A stretch of 64,000 bases of DNA from Parvularculaceae bacterium (GTDB lineage: Bacteria; Pseudomonadota; Alphaproteobacteria; Caulobacterales; Parvularculaceae): the NCBI GenBank assembly GCA_020446945.1, contig JAGRDS010000001.1:37138-101137 (forward strand), read 5' to 3'. The notes beneath the pieces are model-generated. The model worked only from the letters and a program-made list of their open reading frames with translations, was not told the origin of the DNA and searched no databases. Of the stretch, positions 24,936 to 33,913 are shown one piece after another (within the stretch, counting starts at the first letter, position 1; every line of letters starts with the position of its first letter). A program made the translations under genes and the position numbers.

Positions 24936-26574
24936 AAAGCGTCTCCTTGAAAGGCGCCGGACCGAGGCGGCGATAAAGATCGAGAAACCGTTCGCCCACT
25001 GTGCGATTTTCCTTGTAAAAAGTGACAAGACGCTCGACCGCATCGACGACTTCAGACGAGGAAAAACTGCGGCCGGTGATTTCTCCGATGCTCGCGTCTT
25101 CGCCGCCCGATCCGCCAAGCGTGATCTGATAGAATTCCTCGCCCTTTTTATCGACGCCGAGAATGCCGATATGCCCGGCGTGATGATGCCCGCAGGCGTT
25201 GATGCAACCTGAGATCTTGATCTTGAGTTCGCCGATTCCATCTGCTTCGTCAGAATCGGCGAAGCGTTCGGCGATGCGCGCCGCAACAGGAATTGAGCGC
25301 GCATTCGCCAGGTCGCAATAATCAAGGCCGGGGCAGGCGATTATATCGCTCGCCAGGCCGATATTCGCGGTCGCCAACCTCGCCGAATCGAGTGCTCGCC
25401 AGACGTCGAACAGGTCGGCTTTCCTGACATGAGGCAGGCAGAGATTTTGTTCATGCGTGGCGCGAATCTCGTCGAACGAATAACGCTCAGCGATATCTGC
25501 GACGGTTTCCATCGCTTCCGCGCTGATATCGCCCGGCGCCTTGCCGATCGGTTTCAGCGACACGTTGACAATGGCGTACCCCGCCATTCGGTGATCGCTG
25601 ACATTGTTCCGCACCCATCGGTCGAATTCATCATTTCTCGCGCGCGCCGCGTCGAGCGAATTGCAGGTTTGCGGAATATTCTCATACTTCGGCGGTTCGA
25701 AAAAACGCCGAACACGCAACAGCTCGTCCAACGGCCCGTTTAATTTTTCGCGGTCGGATTTTGCCCATTCCTCCTCAACCAGGCGGCGAAAATCATCCGG
25801 ATCGCTGGAAACGAGAATCTTTATCCGCGCTTTGAATTTATTATCGCGGCGCCCATAGCGGTTATAAACCCGCATGATCGCTTCGAGATAAGACAGAAGC
25901 TGCCTTTCGGGGAGAAATTCCCGGATTCTCTCGCCGATATATGGCGTACGCCCCAGCCCGCCGCCGACAAAAACCTGAAATCCGCGCTCACCGTCTTCGT
26001 TCCTGTACAAACGAAGTCCGATATCGTGCACCTTTATCGCGGCGCGATCCTTGTCGCTCGCCGTCACGGCGATTTTGAACTTTCGCGGCAGGAACGAAAA
26101 TTCCGGATGCTGGCTCGACCATTGGCGGATAACCTCCGCCCAGATTCGCGGATCATCCGTTTCATTCGCAGCGGCGCCGGCATAAGGGTCAGACGTGACG
26201 TTACGAATGCAGTTTCCGGAGGTCTGGATCGAATGCATTTCGACGTCGGCGAGATCATCCAGAATATCCGGAACGTCGATCAACGCCGGCCAGTTATACT
26301 GAATATTCTGGCGCGTCGTAAAATGCCCGTATCCCTTGTCGTATTTGCGCGCGATCATCGCAAGCTGGCGCATCTGACGCGCGCTGAGCGTTCCATAAGG
26401 AATGGCGACGCGAAGCATGTAAGCATGAAGTTGCAGGTAAACGCCGTTCATAAGCCTTAAGGGCTTGAACTGCTCCTCACTCAATTCTCCCGACAGACGC
26501 CGTGCGACCTGTCCGCGAAATTCTGCAACACGCTCGCGCACGAAAGTCTCATCGAATTCGTCGTAACGGTACAT
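24916..26574 (-). CDS. cysI: sulfite reductase hemoprotein (nitrite/sulfite reductase family)
   Basis: Siroheme/[4Fe-4S] enzyme that reduces sulfite to sulfide with six electrons. The 552-residue protein has the substrate-binding TSGNCIRNVTSDP segment and the two cluster-binding motifs, CPGLDYC (Cys-x5-Cys) and GCINACGHH (Cys-x3-Cys). Gene context (cysG for siroheme, cysH for sulfite supply) makes sulfite rather than nitrite the substrate. Its ATG directly follows the GST stop codon (TGAATG). No flavoprotein subunit (cysJ) is present, so electrons probably come from ferredoxin or another carrier. Confidence 0.94.
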   Translation of the reverse strand: MYRYDEFDETFVRERVAEFRGQVARRLSGELSEEQFKPLRLMNGVYLQLHAYMLRVAIPYGTLSARQMRQLAMIARKYDKGYGHFTTRQNIQYNWPALIDVPDILDDLADVEMHSIQTSGNCIRNVTSDPYAGAAANETDDPRIWAEVIRQWSSQHPEFSFLPRKFKIAVTASDKDRAAIKVHDIGLRLYRNEDGERGFQVFVGGGLGRTPYIGERIREFLPERQLLSYLEAIMRVYNRYGRRDNKFKARIKILVSSDPDDFRRLVEEEWAKSDREKLNGPLDELLRVRRFFEPPKYENIPQTCNSLDAARARNDEFDRWVRNNVSDHRMAGYAIVNVSLKPIGKAPGDISAEAMETVADIAERYSFDEIRATHEQNLCLPHVRKADLFDVWRALDSARLATANIGLASDIIACPGLDYCDLANARSIPVAARIAERFADSDEADGIGELKIKISGCINACGHHHAGHIGILGVDKKGEEFYQITLGGSGGEDASIGEITGRSFSSSEVVDAVERLVTFYKENRTVGERFLDLYRRLGPAPFKETLYGDAAH

Positions 26575-27177
26575 TCAAAGCGCTCCGATTCCGAGGCGCT
26601 GTTCAACGCGCGCGACCCATGTTTTGACATTTGGAAAAGCATTAAGATCGAACCCGCCTTCATGTGAAAAACGCGTATAGGCGACGAGCGAAATGTCTGC
26701 CGCCGAAAAGCCTTCCGCGGCGATCCAGCGCGCGCCGGCGAGCCGGTTTTCCATATAGGTTAGCGCAGCGACGCCGCGCTCCATCAGCTTCGGATCGATT
26801 TGCGCATCCGCCTTGCCAAGATAGGTTTTCTGAAACCGCCGGACGGCGATATAGGGCTCGTGATCATACTGCTCCCAGAACAGCCATTCATAGACTTTCG
26901 CCCGTTCATAAGGCGTCGGGGGCAATAATTCGCCGCCGTGGTTTTCGGCCAGAAACAAAATGATTGCATTGGATTGCGCAAGCGGTCGGCCCATCTTCGT
27001 AACGATGACCGGCGCCTGTCCGGCGGGATTGATCGCGAGAAATTCCGGGCGCCGCGTTTCGCCTTTCAGGATGCTCGTTTCAATCCATTCATAGTCGGCG
27101 CCCAGATAATCGAGCGTCCATTTGACTTTCAGGCAATTGCCGCTGACCGGATCGCCGTAAACCTTATACGCGCTCAT
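26575..27177 (-). CDS. glutathione S-transferase family protein
   Basis: A 200-residue cytosolic GST: thioredoxin-fold N-domain (1-78) starting MSAYKVYGDPVSGNCLKVKW, with the cis-Pro region GQAPVI and the glutathione-contacting QSNAII, then an all-helical C-domain. The frame runs upstream to 27411, but that would read through the DUF2849 gene; ATG 27177 gives the family start. It overlaps DUF2849 by 14 bp and abuts cysI, so it is inside the operon. A Ser12 and a Cys15 are near the usual catalytic position. The role in sulfur assimilation is unknown; it could detoxify sulfur species or use glutathione in a linked reaction. Confidence 0.88.
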   Translation of the reverse strand: MSAYKVYGDPVSGNCLKVKWTLDYLGADYEWIETSILKGETRRPEFLAINPAGQAPVIVTKMGRPLAQSNAIILFLAENHGGELLPPTPYERAKVYEWLFWEQYDHEPYIAVRRFQKTYLGKADAQIDPKLMERGVAALTYMENRLAGARWIAAEGFSAADISLVAYTRFSHEGGFDLNAFPNVKTWVARVEQRLGIGAL

Positions 27178-27457
27178 CGGTAAGCTCCGCCTGTTTGCCG
27201 AGATCTCGCCTGACGGTCGGACCGCTTTTGCGAATAGTCTCCCGCAATGCGCCGCGTCCGGTCGGGCCGGCTGCGTCCGCGTCGATAAGGTAGGCCGAGG
27301 CGATTGCGCCTTTGCGTTCGAGGATGCGAACGAGCGCTTCGTCGGCTTCATCTGCATCAAACAGTTGCGCATCTCCGAAACGCTCCACAAGCGCGCCGTG
27401 CGCGTCGACATAAACTACTACGCCGTCCGACAATCTGTTTGCAGTGATTGCTTTCAC
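27164..27457 (-). CDS. DUF2849 protein
   Basis: A 97-residue soluble protein of the DUF2849 family, which is repeatedly found between cysG and cysI in alphaproteobacteria. The N-terminal half reads like a small beta-rich domain (AITANRLSDGVVVYVDAHG), followed by an acidic helix. The ATG overlaps the cysG stop. No catalytic residues are apparent and no function is known to me; the constant gene position suggests a role in siroheme or sulfite reductase assembly. Confidence 0.88.
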   Translation of the reverse strand: MKAITANRLSDGVVVYVDAHGALVERFGDAQLFDADEADEALVRILERKGAIASAYLIDADAAGPTGRGALRETIRKSGPTVRRDLGKQAELTDERV

Positions 27458-28857
27458 GCGGCTCTCCGTTCGGATGCGGCCAGCTCAAGGAGAACCGCCC
27501 CGCTCGCCATTTGCGCCACTTCGCCGATGACAAGGACGGCCGGCCCCTCGACGCCGCCGGCCTCGATCAGCCGCTCAAGTTCTTCAAGGCGTCCCTTGAG
27601 GATTTTTTGCTGCGCCGTCGTTCCTTTTTCTACGACCGCGACAGGTGTTGCAGGCGAAGCGCCGTTTTCCAACATGGCGCGCGAGATGGCGCCGGCTTTT
27701 CCGACACCCATGTAGACGACAATCGTATGTCCCAGCGCAGCAAGTGCTTTCCAGTTGATGTCGGGTTCGCCATCGTCTTTCGCATGGCCGGTGACGAACG
27801 TAATCGCTTGCGACAGGCCGCGATGCGTCAACGCCATGCCGGCGGCGGCGGCGCAGCCGATTGCGGCGGTGACGCCCGGCGTAACAAAGACCGGAACGCC
27901 TGCGCGGCGCAAGGCGCTCAACTCCTCACCACCGCGTCCGAATATGAACGGATCGCCGCCCTTCAAGCGGATGACGGTCTTTCCTTTGCGCGCATGATGA
28001 ACAAGTCTCTGCTCTATCTCCTTCTGGGGGACGGCATGCGCCGCTTTCGCTTTACCGACATAGATCCGCAGCGCATCGCGCCTTGCAAGAGACAGAATTT
28101 CAGGACTGACCAGCCGGTCATAGACAATTACGTCCGCCGCCTGCAGAAGCCGCAACGCCTTAAGCGTCAACAGATCGGGATCGCCGGGTCCGGCGCCGAC
28201 CAGGTGTACGACGCCCATTCCTCTTTCCGTTTGCGGACGATTCACAGCGTCAAACATCGCTTCACGCGCGCGGCGTTCGTCGCCGGCGAGGATTTGCGCG
28301 GCTATCGGACCGTCAAAAAACCTCTCCCAGAAATCGCGTCGATTTTCCGGCGCGATACGCGCACCGACAACACGCCGGAACGAATTTGCGAAAGCGGCGA
28401 GCGCGCCCATACGCGACGGCAGCAGTTTTTCTATCGCCTCGCGAATGCGTCGGCTGAGTACGGGCGCAGCGGCGCCTGTCGAAACGCCGATGATTATATC
28501 GCCGCGCGCAATGATTGAGGGGGTGAGGAAATCGCAAAGCTCGGGGCGATCGACGACATTTACGGGAACGCCCGCAGCGCGCGCCATCGCGGCCAGACGC
28601 GCTGCGGCGTCCGCATTGTTCATCGCGATGAACGCAAGCGCCGCGCCGGCGAAAAGTTCGGGCCGCGGCGTGCGCGCATCGAATTCGGCGGCGGGCCATT
28701 CCTCCAATAGAGAGCGCGCAAGGCCGGTCGCGATAAAGGTGATTTTTGCGCCGGCAGCAGCGGCGAGGCGCGCTTTATTCGAGGCGGCCTCGCCGTCGCC
28801 GGCGATGATGACTTTTCTGGCGGTCAGGGCGTGAAAGGCTGGAAAAGTCTTCATCAC
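27454..28857 (-). CDS. cysG: siroheme synthase (trifunctional CysG)
   Basis: Makes siroheme, the CysI cofactor, from uroporphyrinogen III. The N-terminal half (1-210) is the NAD-dependent precorrin-2 dehydrogenase/ferrochelatase, with a divergent dinucleotide-binding start (KVIIAGDGEAASNKARL). The C-terminal half (216-460) is the S-adenosylmethionine methyltransferase, with VHLVGAGPGDPDLLTLKAL, YDRLVS and RLKGGDPFIFGRGGEE. At 467 residues it is full length. The start is GTG 28857 or the adjacent ATG 28854; no ribosome site is visible before either. It is first in the operon. Confidence 0.94.
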   Translation of the reverse strand: MMKTFPAFHALTARKVIIAGDGEAASNKARLAAAAGAKITFIATGLARSLLEEWPAAEFDARTPRPELFAGAALAFIAMNNADAAARLAAMARAAGVPVNVVDRPELCDFLTPSIIARGDIIIGVSTGAAAPVLSRRIREAIEKLLPSRMGALAAFANSFRRVVGARIAPENRRDFWERFFDGPIAAQILAGDERRAREAMFDAVNRPQTERGMGVVHLVGAGPGDPDLLTLKALRLLQAADVIVYDRLVSPEILSLARRDALRIYVGKAKAAHAVPQKEIEQRLVHHARKGKTVIRLKGGDPFIFGRGGEELSALRRAGVPVFVTPGVTAAIGCAAAAGMALTHRGLSQAITFVTGHAKDDGEPDINWKALAALGHTIVVYMGVGKAGAISRAMLENGASPATPVAVVEKGTTAQQKILKGRLEELERLIEAGGVEGPAVLVIGEVAQMASGAVLLELAASERRAA

Positions 28858-28869
28858 TGATTAGTTTTT

Positions 28870-28948
28870 CTAAAAGATTTAGTTTGGTTGTTTTTCATAC
28901 GCGGAGCACGAGCGTCTATTTGGCAGCGCGCCAACAAGAAAACCAAAC
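28870..28948. promoter_or_regulatory. AT-rich cysG/gcvA-like divergent promoter with inverted repeats
   Basis: In the 266-bp gap, CTAAA-AGA-TTTAG (28870-28882) is a perfect short palindrome. GTTTGGTT (28882-28889) is repeated inverted as AACCAAAC (28941-28948). Both lie within 95 bp upstream of cysG and could be regulator sites for sulfur control; binding proteins are unknown. The rest of the gap shows no gene. Confidence 0.4.
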
Positions 28949-29123
28949 GATTCGTGCTTAGACAAACATCAGAATTCCTATCTCAAATGAAAAATCCCAA
29001 TCAATTTCGAAGGTAGAGGCCCGATTTTGCGTCTTCACGGTATCGTGTAAGCAATGCTAAAGACGAAAGGCGATCACACATCTATATCTTGATCTCTCAA
29101 AACCGTGATTTTCAGGGTAATAT

Positions 29124-30092
29124 ATGAAAAACCTTCCACCGCTCAACGCCCTTAAAGTCTTCGAAGCCGCAGCAAGACACTTAAGCTTCACTAAAGCGGC
29201 GGACGAGTTGCATGTGACGCCTGGCGCAATCAGCCAGCAGATTAAGGCGCTCGAGGATTATATCGGCAGCCGGCTGTTTCGCCGGACCAAACGCGCGCTG
29301 TTATTAACCGATGCGGCGCAGGCGAGCCTTCCGATCCTGCGCGAGGCGTTCGACAAGCTTGAGGAGGCGTCCCGGATCTTGATGGCGCGCGGCGATTCGC
29401 GGCGCATCACTGTCTCGGTCGCGCCCTCGCTCGCCTCCAAATGGCTGGTTCCGCGCCTCGACCGTTTCCATGAGCGCCATCCGGAAATCGAGGTCTGGAT
29501 TTCGGCGGATATGGAAGTCGTCGATTTTGCTGTCGATGATATCGATCTCGCCATCCGGTACGGGCCCGGACGATACCCGGGCACCGAGATCGAATTGCTG
29601 ATGGAGGAATCGATCCTGCCTGTTTGCAGTCCGCGTCTGTTGCAGGGCGAGCATCCATTGCGCACGCCTCACGACCTGGCGCATCACCCGCTCCTGCATG
29701 ACGGGAGTCCGGATCAGGACGATCGCGCCAATACGAATTGGGCGATGTGGCTGAAAGCGGCCGGCGTTTGCGAAGTCGACGCCAAACGCGGCGCAAAGTT
29801 CAACCAGTCGAGCCTCGTCATCGAGGCCGCCGTCGCCGGAAAGGGCGTTGCGCTCGCCAAATCCGCGATTGCGCTCGCCGATCTTGAGGCGGGCCGGCTG
29901 GTCGCGCCATTCGATCTGACGACGCCGTCGAGCTTTTCTTATTACCTCGTCCATCCGGCGTCGAAAGCGCGCGTCGCTTCGGTCAAGGCGTTCAAGAAAT
30001 GGCTGCACGAAGAGGCGGCGGCGACGGGCGCGGCGGCGATTGCGCGCTCCGCCGGGGCGGAGAACGCCATTTTGGAAGAAGCGGCCGAATAG
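29124..30092 (+). CDS. LysR-type regulator, GcvA-like
   Basis: A 322-residue LysR regulator whose N-terminus (LPPLNALKVFEAAARHLSF followed by TKAADELHVTPGAISQQIK) is the GcvA-group winged helix-turn-helix. The effector domain spans about 92-295, and an Ala/Glu-rich tail follows. It is divergent from the cys operon with a shared AT-rich promoter region, so regulation of sulfur assimilation is a reasonable guess. LysR proteins commonly control their divergent neighbour, but GcvA itself acts on glycine cleavage genes, none of which are here. Confidence 0.9.
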   Translation: MKNLPPLNALKVFEAAARHLSFTKAADELHVTPGAISQQIKALEDYIGSRLFRRTKRALLLTDAAQASLPILREAFDKLEEASRILMARGDSRRITVSVAPSLASKWLVPRLDRFHERHPEIEVWISADMEVVDFAVDDIDLAIRYGPGRYPGTEIELLMEESILPVCSPRLLQGEHPLRTPHDLAHHPLLHDGSPDQDDRANTNWAMWLKAAGVCEVDAKRGAKFNQSSLVIEAAVAGKGVALAKSAIALADLEAGRLVAPFDLTTPSSFSYYLVHPASKARVASVKAFKKWLHEEAAATGAAAIARSAGAENAILEEAAE

Positions 30093-30096
30093 TAAG

Positions 30097-30137
30097 CCGC
30101 CCGCGCGCCTTGGGGGGAGAAGCGAAACGCGGGCGGC
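30097..30137. other. long GC-rich stem-loop after the LysR gene
   Basis: GCCGCCCGCG (30097-30106) pairs perfectly with CGCGGGCGGC (30128-30137) around a 21-nt loop. No T-run follows, so it is not a classical terminator, though it could stall polymerase or protect a 3' end. The GGGGGGAGA in its loop recurs 42 bp further on. Confidence 0.45.
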
Positions 30138-30246
30138 CGCGCAAGCAACCCGAGGGGGGAGACGAGGATTGCCTTTGCTTCCCCCGAAATAAGCTCTCAA
30201 TTCGGGAATTCAACGGTCCGGAGGCGCACGAAATCGCGCGCGCGCA

Positions 30247-30717
30247 TCACGCTTTCGCGACGGCGCCGTTCTCGCCAGACAGGACCGCCTCGACGCAAGC
30301 GCAAGCCGCCTCGAACACCAGCAGGACGGAAGCATGACGCTGCGGGTAGTCGCGGATCGAAACGAGAGATTCAAGGTCTTTCCAGCGCGCGCCGAGCGCG
30401 GCGTCCTGGTGCGGCGGATCGCCGCCTTCCTTCAACATTGCACGCATCTTCTCGCGTAGCCGACAGACATCCTCCGCCCGCGCGCCGATAATGTTCCGCG
30501 CGACGATTGACGCCGCCGCCTGCCCGAGTGCGCAGGCCTTTGCCTCCATGCCGAAATCGACGACCGCGCCGTCCTTCAACTCCAGGTCCACCGTTACCGT
30601 CGATCCGCAAACGCGGCTCGTTTTGGTCGCACTGGCGCTCGGCGCGGCGAGGCGGCGCGCCGGCGGAATGGCGGCGGCCGCATCGAGGATTTTCTCACTG
30701 TAAAGGTCGGATAGCAT
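30247..30717 (-). CDS. NifU-like iron-sulfur cluster scaffold protein
   Basis: A 156-residue member of the IscU/NifU N-terminal family. Three cysteines in family positions are visible: RVCGST, KACALGQAAASIV and DVCRLREKM. The Asp normally following the first Cys-Gly is Ser here, which is common in the divergent alphaproteobacterial form. It would carry nascent Fe-S clusters or act in their transfer. ATG 30717 gives the family start (LSDLYSEKILDAAA); the frame continues 10 codons upstream. It is transcribed with the M20 peptidase gene upstream of it (43 bp away from its stop on the same strand, reading the other way along), but no isc or suf genes are nearby. Confidence 0.82.
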   Translation of the reverse strand: MLSDLYSEKILDAAAAIPPARRLAAPSASATKTSRVCGSTVTVDLELKDGAVVDFGMEAKACALGQAAASIVARNIIGARAEDVCRLREKMRAMLKEGGDPPHQDAALGARWKDLESLVSIRDYPQRHASVLLVFEAACACVEAVLSGENGAVAKA

Positions 30718-30790
30718 CGCCCGCCTTTTACCGCCGACCACCGCCAAATCAAACAGCGCGGACCCCGCCTCCAGCGTTCGCGCGCCGCGC

Positions 30791-32101
30791 CTATTCGCCG
30801 TTGAAAAGCCTCATCGCACCGACGACCATCGCCTCCGTCGCCGATTTAATCGCCGGCTCCGGCTCAACCTTGAAGAATGGGGAGTGGTGCGACGGCGCGG
30901 TTTTCAAATCCTTTTCGGGCGTACCCCCGACGACGAAATAAAGGCCTTTAACGCCAGATTCCGGCGTTACGAAATAGGCGAAATCTTCAGCGCCCATTCC
31001 TTCGGGCTTCATGTCGATCAACTTGTCCGCGCCGAAATGCTCCGTAAACGTCTTTTTGAAAATCTCCACCGTCGCCGCGTCGTTTACGGTCGGCGGCGTC
31101 GTTTCGCTTGGTGAGCGTATGACTTCCGGCATCAGGTTTTTCGGAACGCCCATCGAAACGGCGACCCCCTCCGCAACGCGATCAATTCCGTCAAGAAGCT
31201 GAAGGCGAACATCGGGATCGTTCGAGCGCACCGTCAACTGCATATGAACCTTGTCGCCGATGATGTTGTGTTTCGACCCGCCATGGATTGCGCCGACGGT
31301 GATGACGCCCGGCTGCAACGGCTCGATCGACCGCGAGACGATTGACTGCAGGGAAACGACAATCTGCGAGGCGACGAGGACCGGGTCGACGCCTTTATTC
31401 GGCGCAGCGCCATGCGCGCCGACGCCATGAACGATTATGTCGACGCTGTCGGAACTTGAGCCTGCGACCAGCGGCACTTCAATCTTTCCGGAAGGATGGC
31501 TGGCCGAGACATGAAAGGCGAGTGCGTAATCAGGTTTCGGGAACCGCTTGTAAAGACCGTCCTCCATCATTGCGCGCGCGCCGGAAATCCGTTCCTCCGC
31601 CGGCTGGCCGATCAGAACGAGCGTCCCTTTCCACTGGTCCTTGCGTGCGGCGAGCGCGCGCGCCGCGCCGACCAGCGCGGTCATATGCGTGTCGTGGCCG
31701 CAAGCGTGCATGACCGGCTTCACCTCGCCGTCGATATCCTCCTGCGTCGCGAGCGATGCGTAGGAAAGCCCTGAGGCTTCCTTCACGGGCAGACCGTCCA
31801 TGTCGGCGCGGATCATTATTGTCGGCCCGGCGCCATTACGCATTACGGCGACGACGCCAGTGCCGCCGACCTTTTGCGTAACGTCGAAGCCGAGCGCGCG
31901 AATTTCCGCGCCGAGGCGCTCGGATGTATTGAATTCGCGGCGCGACAATTCGGGATTGCGGTGGAAATAATCAAAAAGGGTTGCGAGATTCGCCTTGTAA
32001 TCGGCGTTTATCTCGGCGCGAAGTTCGTCCTGGGCGCCGGCGGACGCAAACGGCGCGCCGACAAGGATCATGGACAATGCGAAAAGGGCGCGCGATTTCA
32101 T
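30791..32101 (-). CDS. M20 family amidohydrolase/peptidase, exported
   Basis: Zinc-dependent hydrolase of the amidohydrolase (hippurate hydrolase-like) branch of M20. A signal peptide (cleavage near AGAQD) precedes the catalytic domain with the metal-binding CGHDTHMTAL and the general-base segment QPAEERISGARAM. The dimerisation (lid) domain lies between about 205 and 320, and a second catalytic segment ends with MGAEDFAYF. I chose ATG 32101 because GGAGAG is 5 bp upstream of it; an ATG four codons earlier (32113) is possible. Acts in the periplasm, releasing acids from N-acyl amino acids or similar; the substrate is unknown. Confidence 0.9.
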   Translation of the reverse strand: MKSRALFALSMILVGAPFASAGAQDELRAEINADYKANLATLFDYFHRNPELSRREFNTSERLGAEIRALGFDVTQKVGGTGVVAVMRNGAGPTIMIRADMDGLPVKEASGLSYASLATQEDIDGEVKPVMHACGHDTHMTALVGAARALAARKDQWKGTLVLIGQPAEERISGARAMMEDGLYKRFPKPDYALAFHVSASHPSGKIEVPLVAGSSSDSVDIIVHGVGAHGAAPNKGVDPVLVASQIVVSLQSIVSRSIEPLQPGVITVGAIHGGSKHNIIGDKVHMQLTVRSNDPDVRLQLLDGIDRVAEGVAVSMGVPKNLMPEVIRSPSETTPPTVNDAATVEIFKKTFTEHFGADKLIDMKPEGMGAEDFAYFVTPESGVKGLYFVVGGTPEKDLKTAPSHHSPFFKVEPEPAIKSATEAMVVGAMRLFNGE

Positions 32102-32248
32102 AAAGCTCTCCATAACGCCTGCGCTTCGTTCGCGCGGCTTCGGGGGAAATCTTACCCAATTTTCAGCCGAAAACGAGGGCGCGCGACATCGGCGCGGAGA
32201 AAGAATCGCGCCATAATGCGTCGTTCCAGTTTTCCACAGGCGCTGAAT

Positions 32249-32554
32249 ATGTCCATTTCCTTAGTCGGCTCGAAAGCCAACCCTTCCAAATTCGATTGCT
32301 ATGACGATCTCGCGGGGGACGAACCCTATTTCGTAATTCGCGCCGACGATCCGCTCTCCGACAGTCTAATCGAGTTGCACGCCTATATCGGCGCCGGACA
32401 GGCTGGCGCCGCGCATAACAAGCTTGCCGAGATCATGGCGCTGACCAGTCAGCGCCCGCCCCGCCCTTCCGAATCGCCGAAATACCGCGAGACGTTTGCC
32501 ATATCGCAATCGATGGAAGCCTGGCGCTCGGCGAAAATGAAAAAAACGGGCTGA
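32249..32554 (+). CDS. hypothetical protein
   Basis: A 101-residue soluble protein I do not recognise. It begins MSISLVGSKANPSKFDCYDD and contains a helix-like middle (LIELHAYIGAGQAGAAHNKLAEIM) and a basic C-terminus. The frame is open upstream to 31874, but that part is antisense to the M20 gene. ATG 32249 or 32216 are the candidate starts, and neither has a strong ribosome site. It sits between the M20 gene (divergent) and the AraC gene (convergent). Composition is like its neighbours. Confidence 0.5.
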   Translation: MSISLVGSKANPSKFDCYDDLAGDEPYFVIRADDPLSDSLIELHAYIGAGQAGAAHNKLAEIMALTSQRPPRPSESPKYRETFAISQSMEAWRSAKMKKTG

Positions 32555-32598
32555 AGAACATTCCAGGCAATGCGGCCAGCGACGAGATTGCGCGCTTT

Positions 32599-33687
32599 TT
32601 ACAAATTGCGCGCGCCGCAGCGGTCGGCCGGCGACGAATTGTCAATACTCCCGGCGCATGCGCGAAATTCGCGCGGCGTCATACCCACCTGTTGCTTGAA
32701 CGCGCGATTGAAGGGGCCGATTGAATTGAAGCCGCAATCGAATGCGATCGCCAGTATCGATCTGCCTGTATCGTCCGGATCGGTCAGCGCCGTCTTTGCA
32801 TGATCGATCCGGCGCGCGTTGATCATGTGGTTGAAATTCCTGTAGCCGAGAAATCCAGTGATGCATTGCGTGACCTTGTAGTCCTGCTCGCCGAGCGCGG
32901 CCGCGAAATCGGCGATCTTGAGGTCGGGCGTTGCAAAACACTGATTTTCCTCGAGCGCAAAAAGAATGCGCTCGGCGAGGCGCCTGTCGATCGCGGCGGC
33001 TGACGGTACGGTCTTGCGCGACTTTGCCGCGCACAGCGGATTGCGTTTGCGGAAATCGACGGCGAAGCGCGCGCCGGCGACGCCGACCATGGCGCAACCA
33101 AGAAGCGCCGCATCCGCCCATCGACCGGCCATCCCGCTTTTATCCGCATTCATCGCCCAGAGAATCGCGACGGCGACCATCGCGCCGAAAATCAGCGTAA
33201 ACGCTACGCGAAACCGCTTTTCTCGTTTCGGCATCGCCGCGCCATAACCAGACAACGCCTCGACGAAAACGAGAACAAGCGCACCGATGCAGATCGAGGA
33301 AGATGCGTTGGCGGCGATGCGTTCGAATTCGCTTGCGGGCGCCGACGCGCCAACCAGATTCCAGTAACCCTCAACTGCGATGATCGCGGCGATAGCGAAT
33401 AAATTCCATCGCACGATCGGTTTTTCCGCGCGGAAAAGCGTGCGCGCCAGAAGCCACAACCAGCCGCATCCCGCCGCGCCGCCGATCGCGAATACATAGG
33501 AAACAGGCGCCGGGACGTCGCCGACATAGCGCGCAGCGGTCGAAATTGAGACGGACGCCGTGAAAACCAGCCAGAGTATTTCCGAAGGACCGCGCGCATG
33601 CATCTTTGACGCCGCGCGTCGCGCCAGATGCATCGACGCCTCGGCGAATGCGCTGGCGAAACCCGTTTGTCGCAGCAACCGTTCCAT
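32599..33687 (-). CDS. membrane-anchored AraC-type regulator
   Basis: A 362-residue protein: about seven hydrophobic helices over the first 230 residues, a short linker, then an AraC/XylS double helix-turn-helix domain at the C-terminus (KIADFAAALG and ILAIAFDCGFNSIGPFNRAFKQQVGMTPREF). ATG 33687 has GGAGGA just upstream; the frame extends to 33990 but the upstream part looks non-coding. The membrane part presumably senses a signal in the membrane or periplasm. It is divergent from a DUF2306 membrane protein, which is the likely target. Confidence 0.88.
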   Translation of the reverse strand: MERLLRQTGFASAFAEASMHLARRAASKMHARGPSEILWLVFTASVSISTAARYVGDVPAPVSYVFAIGGAAGCGWLWLLARTLFRAEKPIVRWNLFAIAAIIAVEGYWNLVGASAPASEFERIAANASSSICIGALVLVFVEALSGYGAAMPKREKRFRVAFTLIFGAMVAVAILWAMNADKSGMAGRWADAALLGCAMVGVAGARFAVDFRKRNPLCAAKSRKTVPSAAAIDRRLAERILFALEENQCFATPDLKIADFAAALGEQDYKVTQCITGFLGYRNFNHMINARRIDHAKTALTDPDDTGRSILAIAFDCGFNSIGPFNRAFKQQVGMTPREFRACAGSIDNSSPADRCGARNL

Positions 33688-33913
33688 GGCTCCTCCGCGT
33701 CCGTGACCGCCCTCAGCGGCTCCGTCGCCATTCGCTTCGGCGAATATTCCGCCAATATTTCCCGGAAATACTGGCCGTTTTCCAAATCGGCGAGATCGCG
33801 CCGTCGAGCGCCCTGAATATCCGATCGCGGCGAACGTCAAAAGCCCCAAGCGATGAAACGGTGCGCCGAAAGGGCGAGAAGCCCGAACCCGGAGAAGAAA
33901 AGGACTGATCATT

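Noticed and set aside
24936-25325. N-terminal extension of the DUF934 frame
   Set aside because: Lies inside cysI on the same strand in another frame. The ATG at 24935 with AAGGAG gives the family start.
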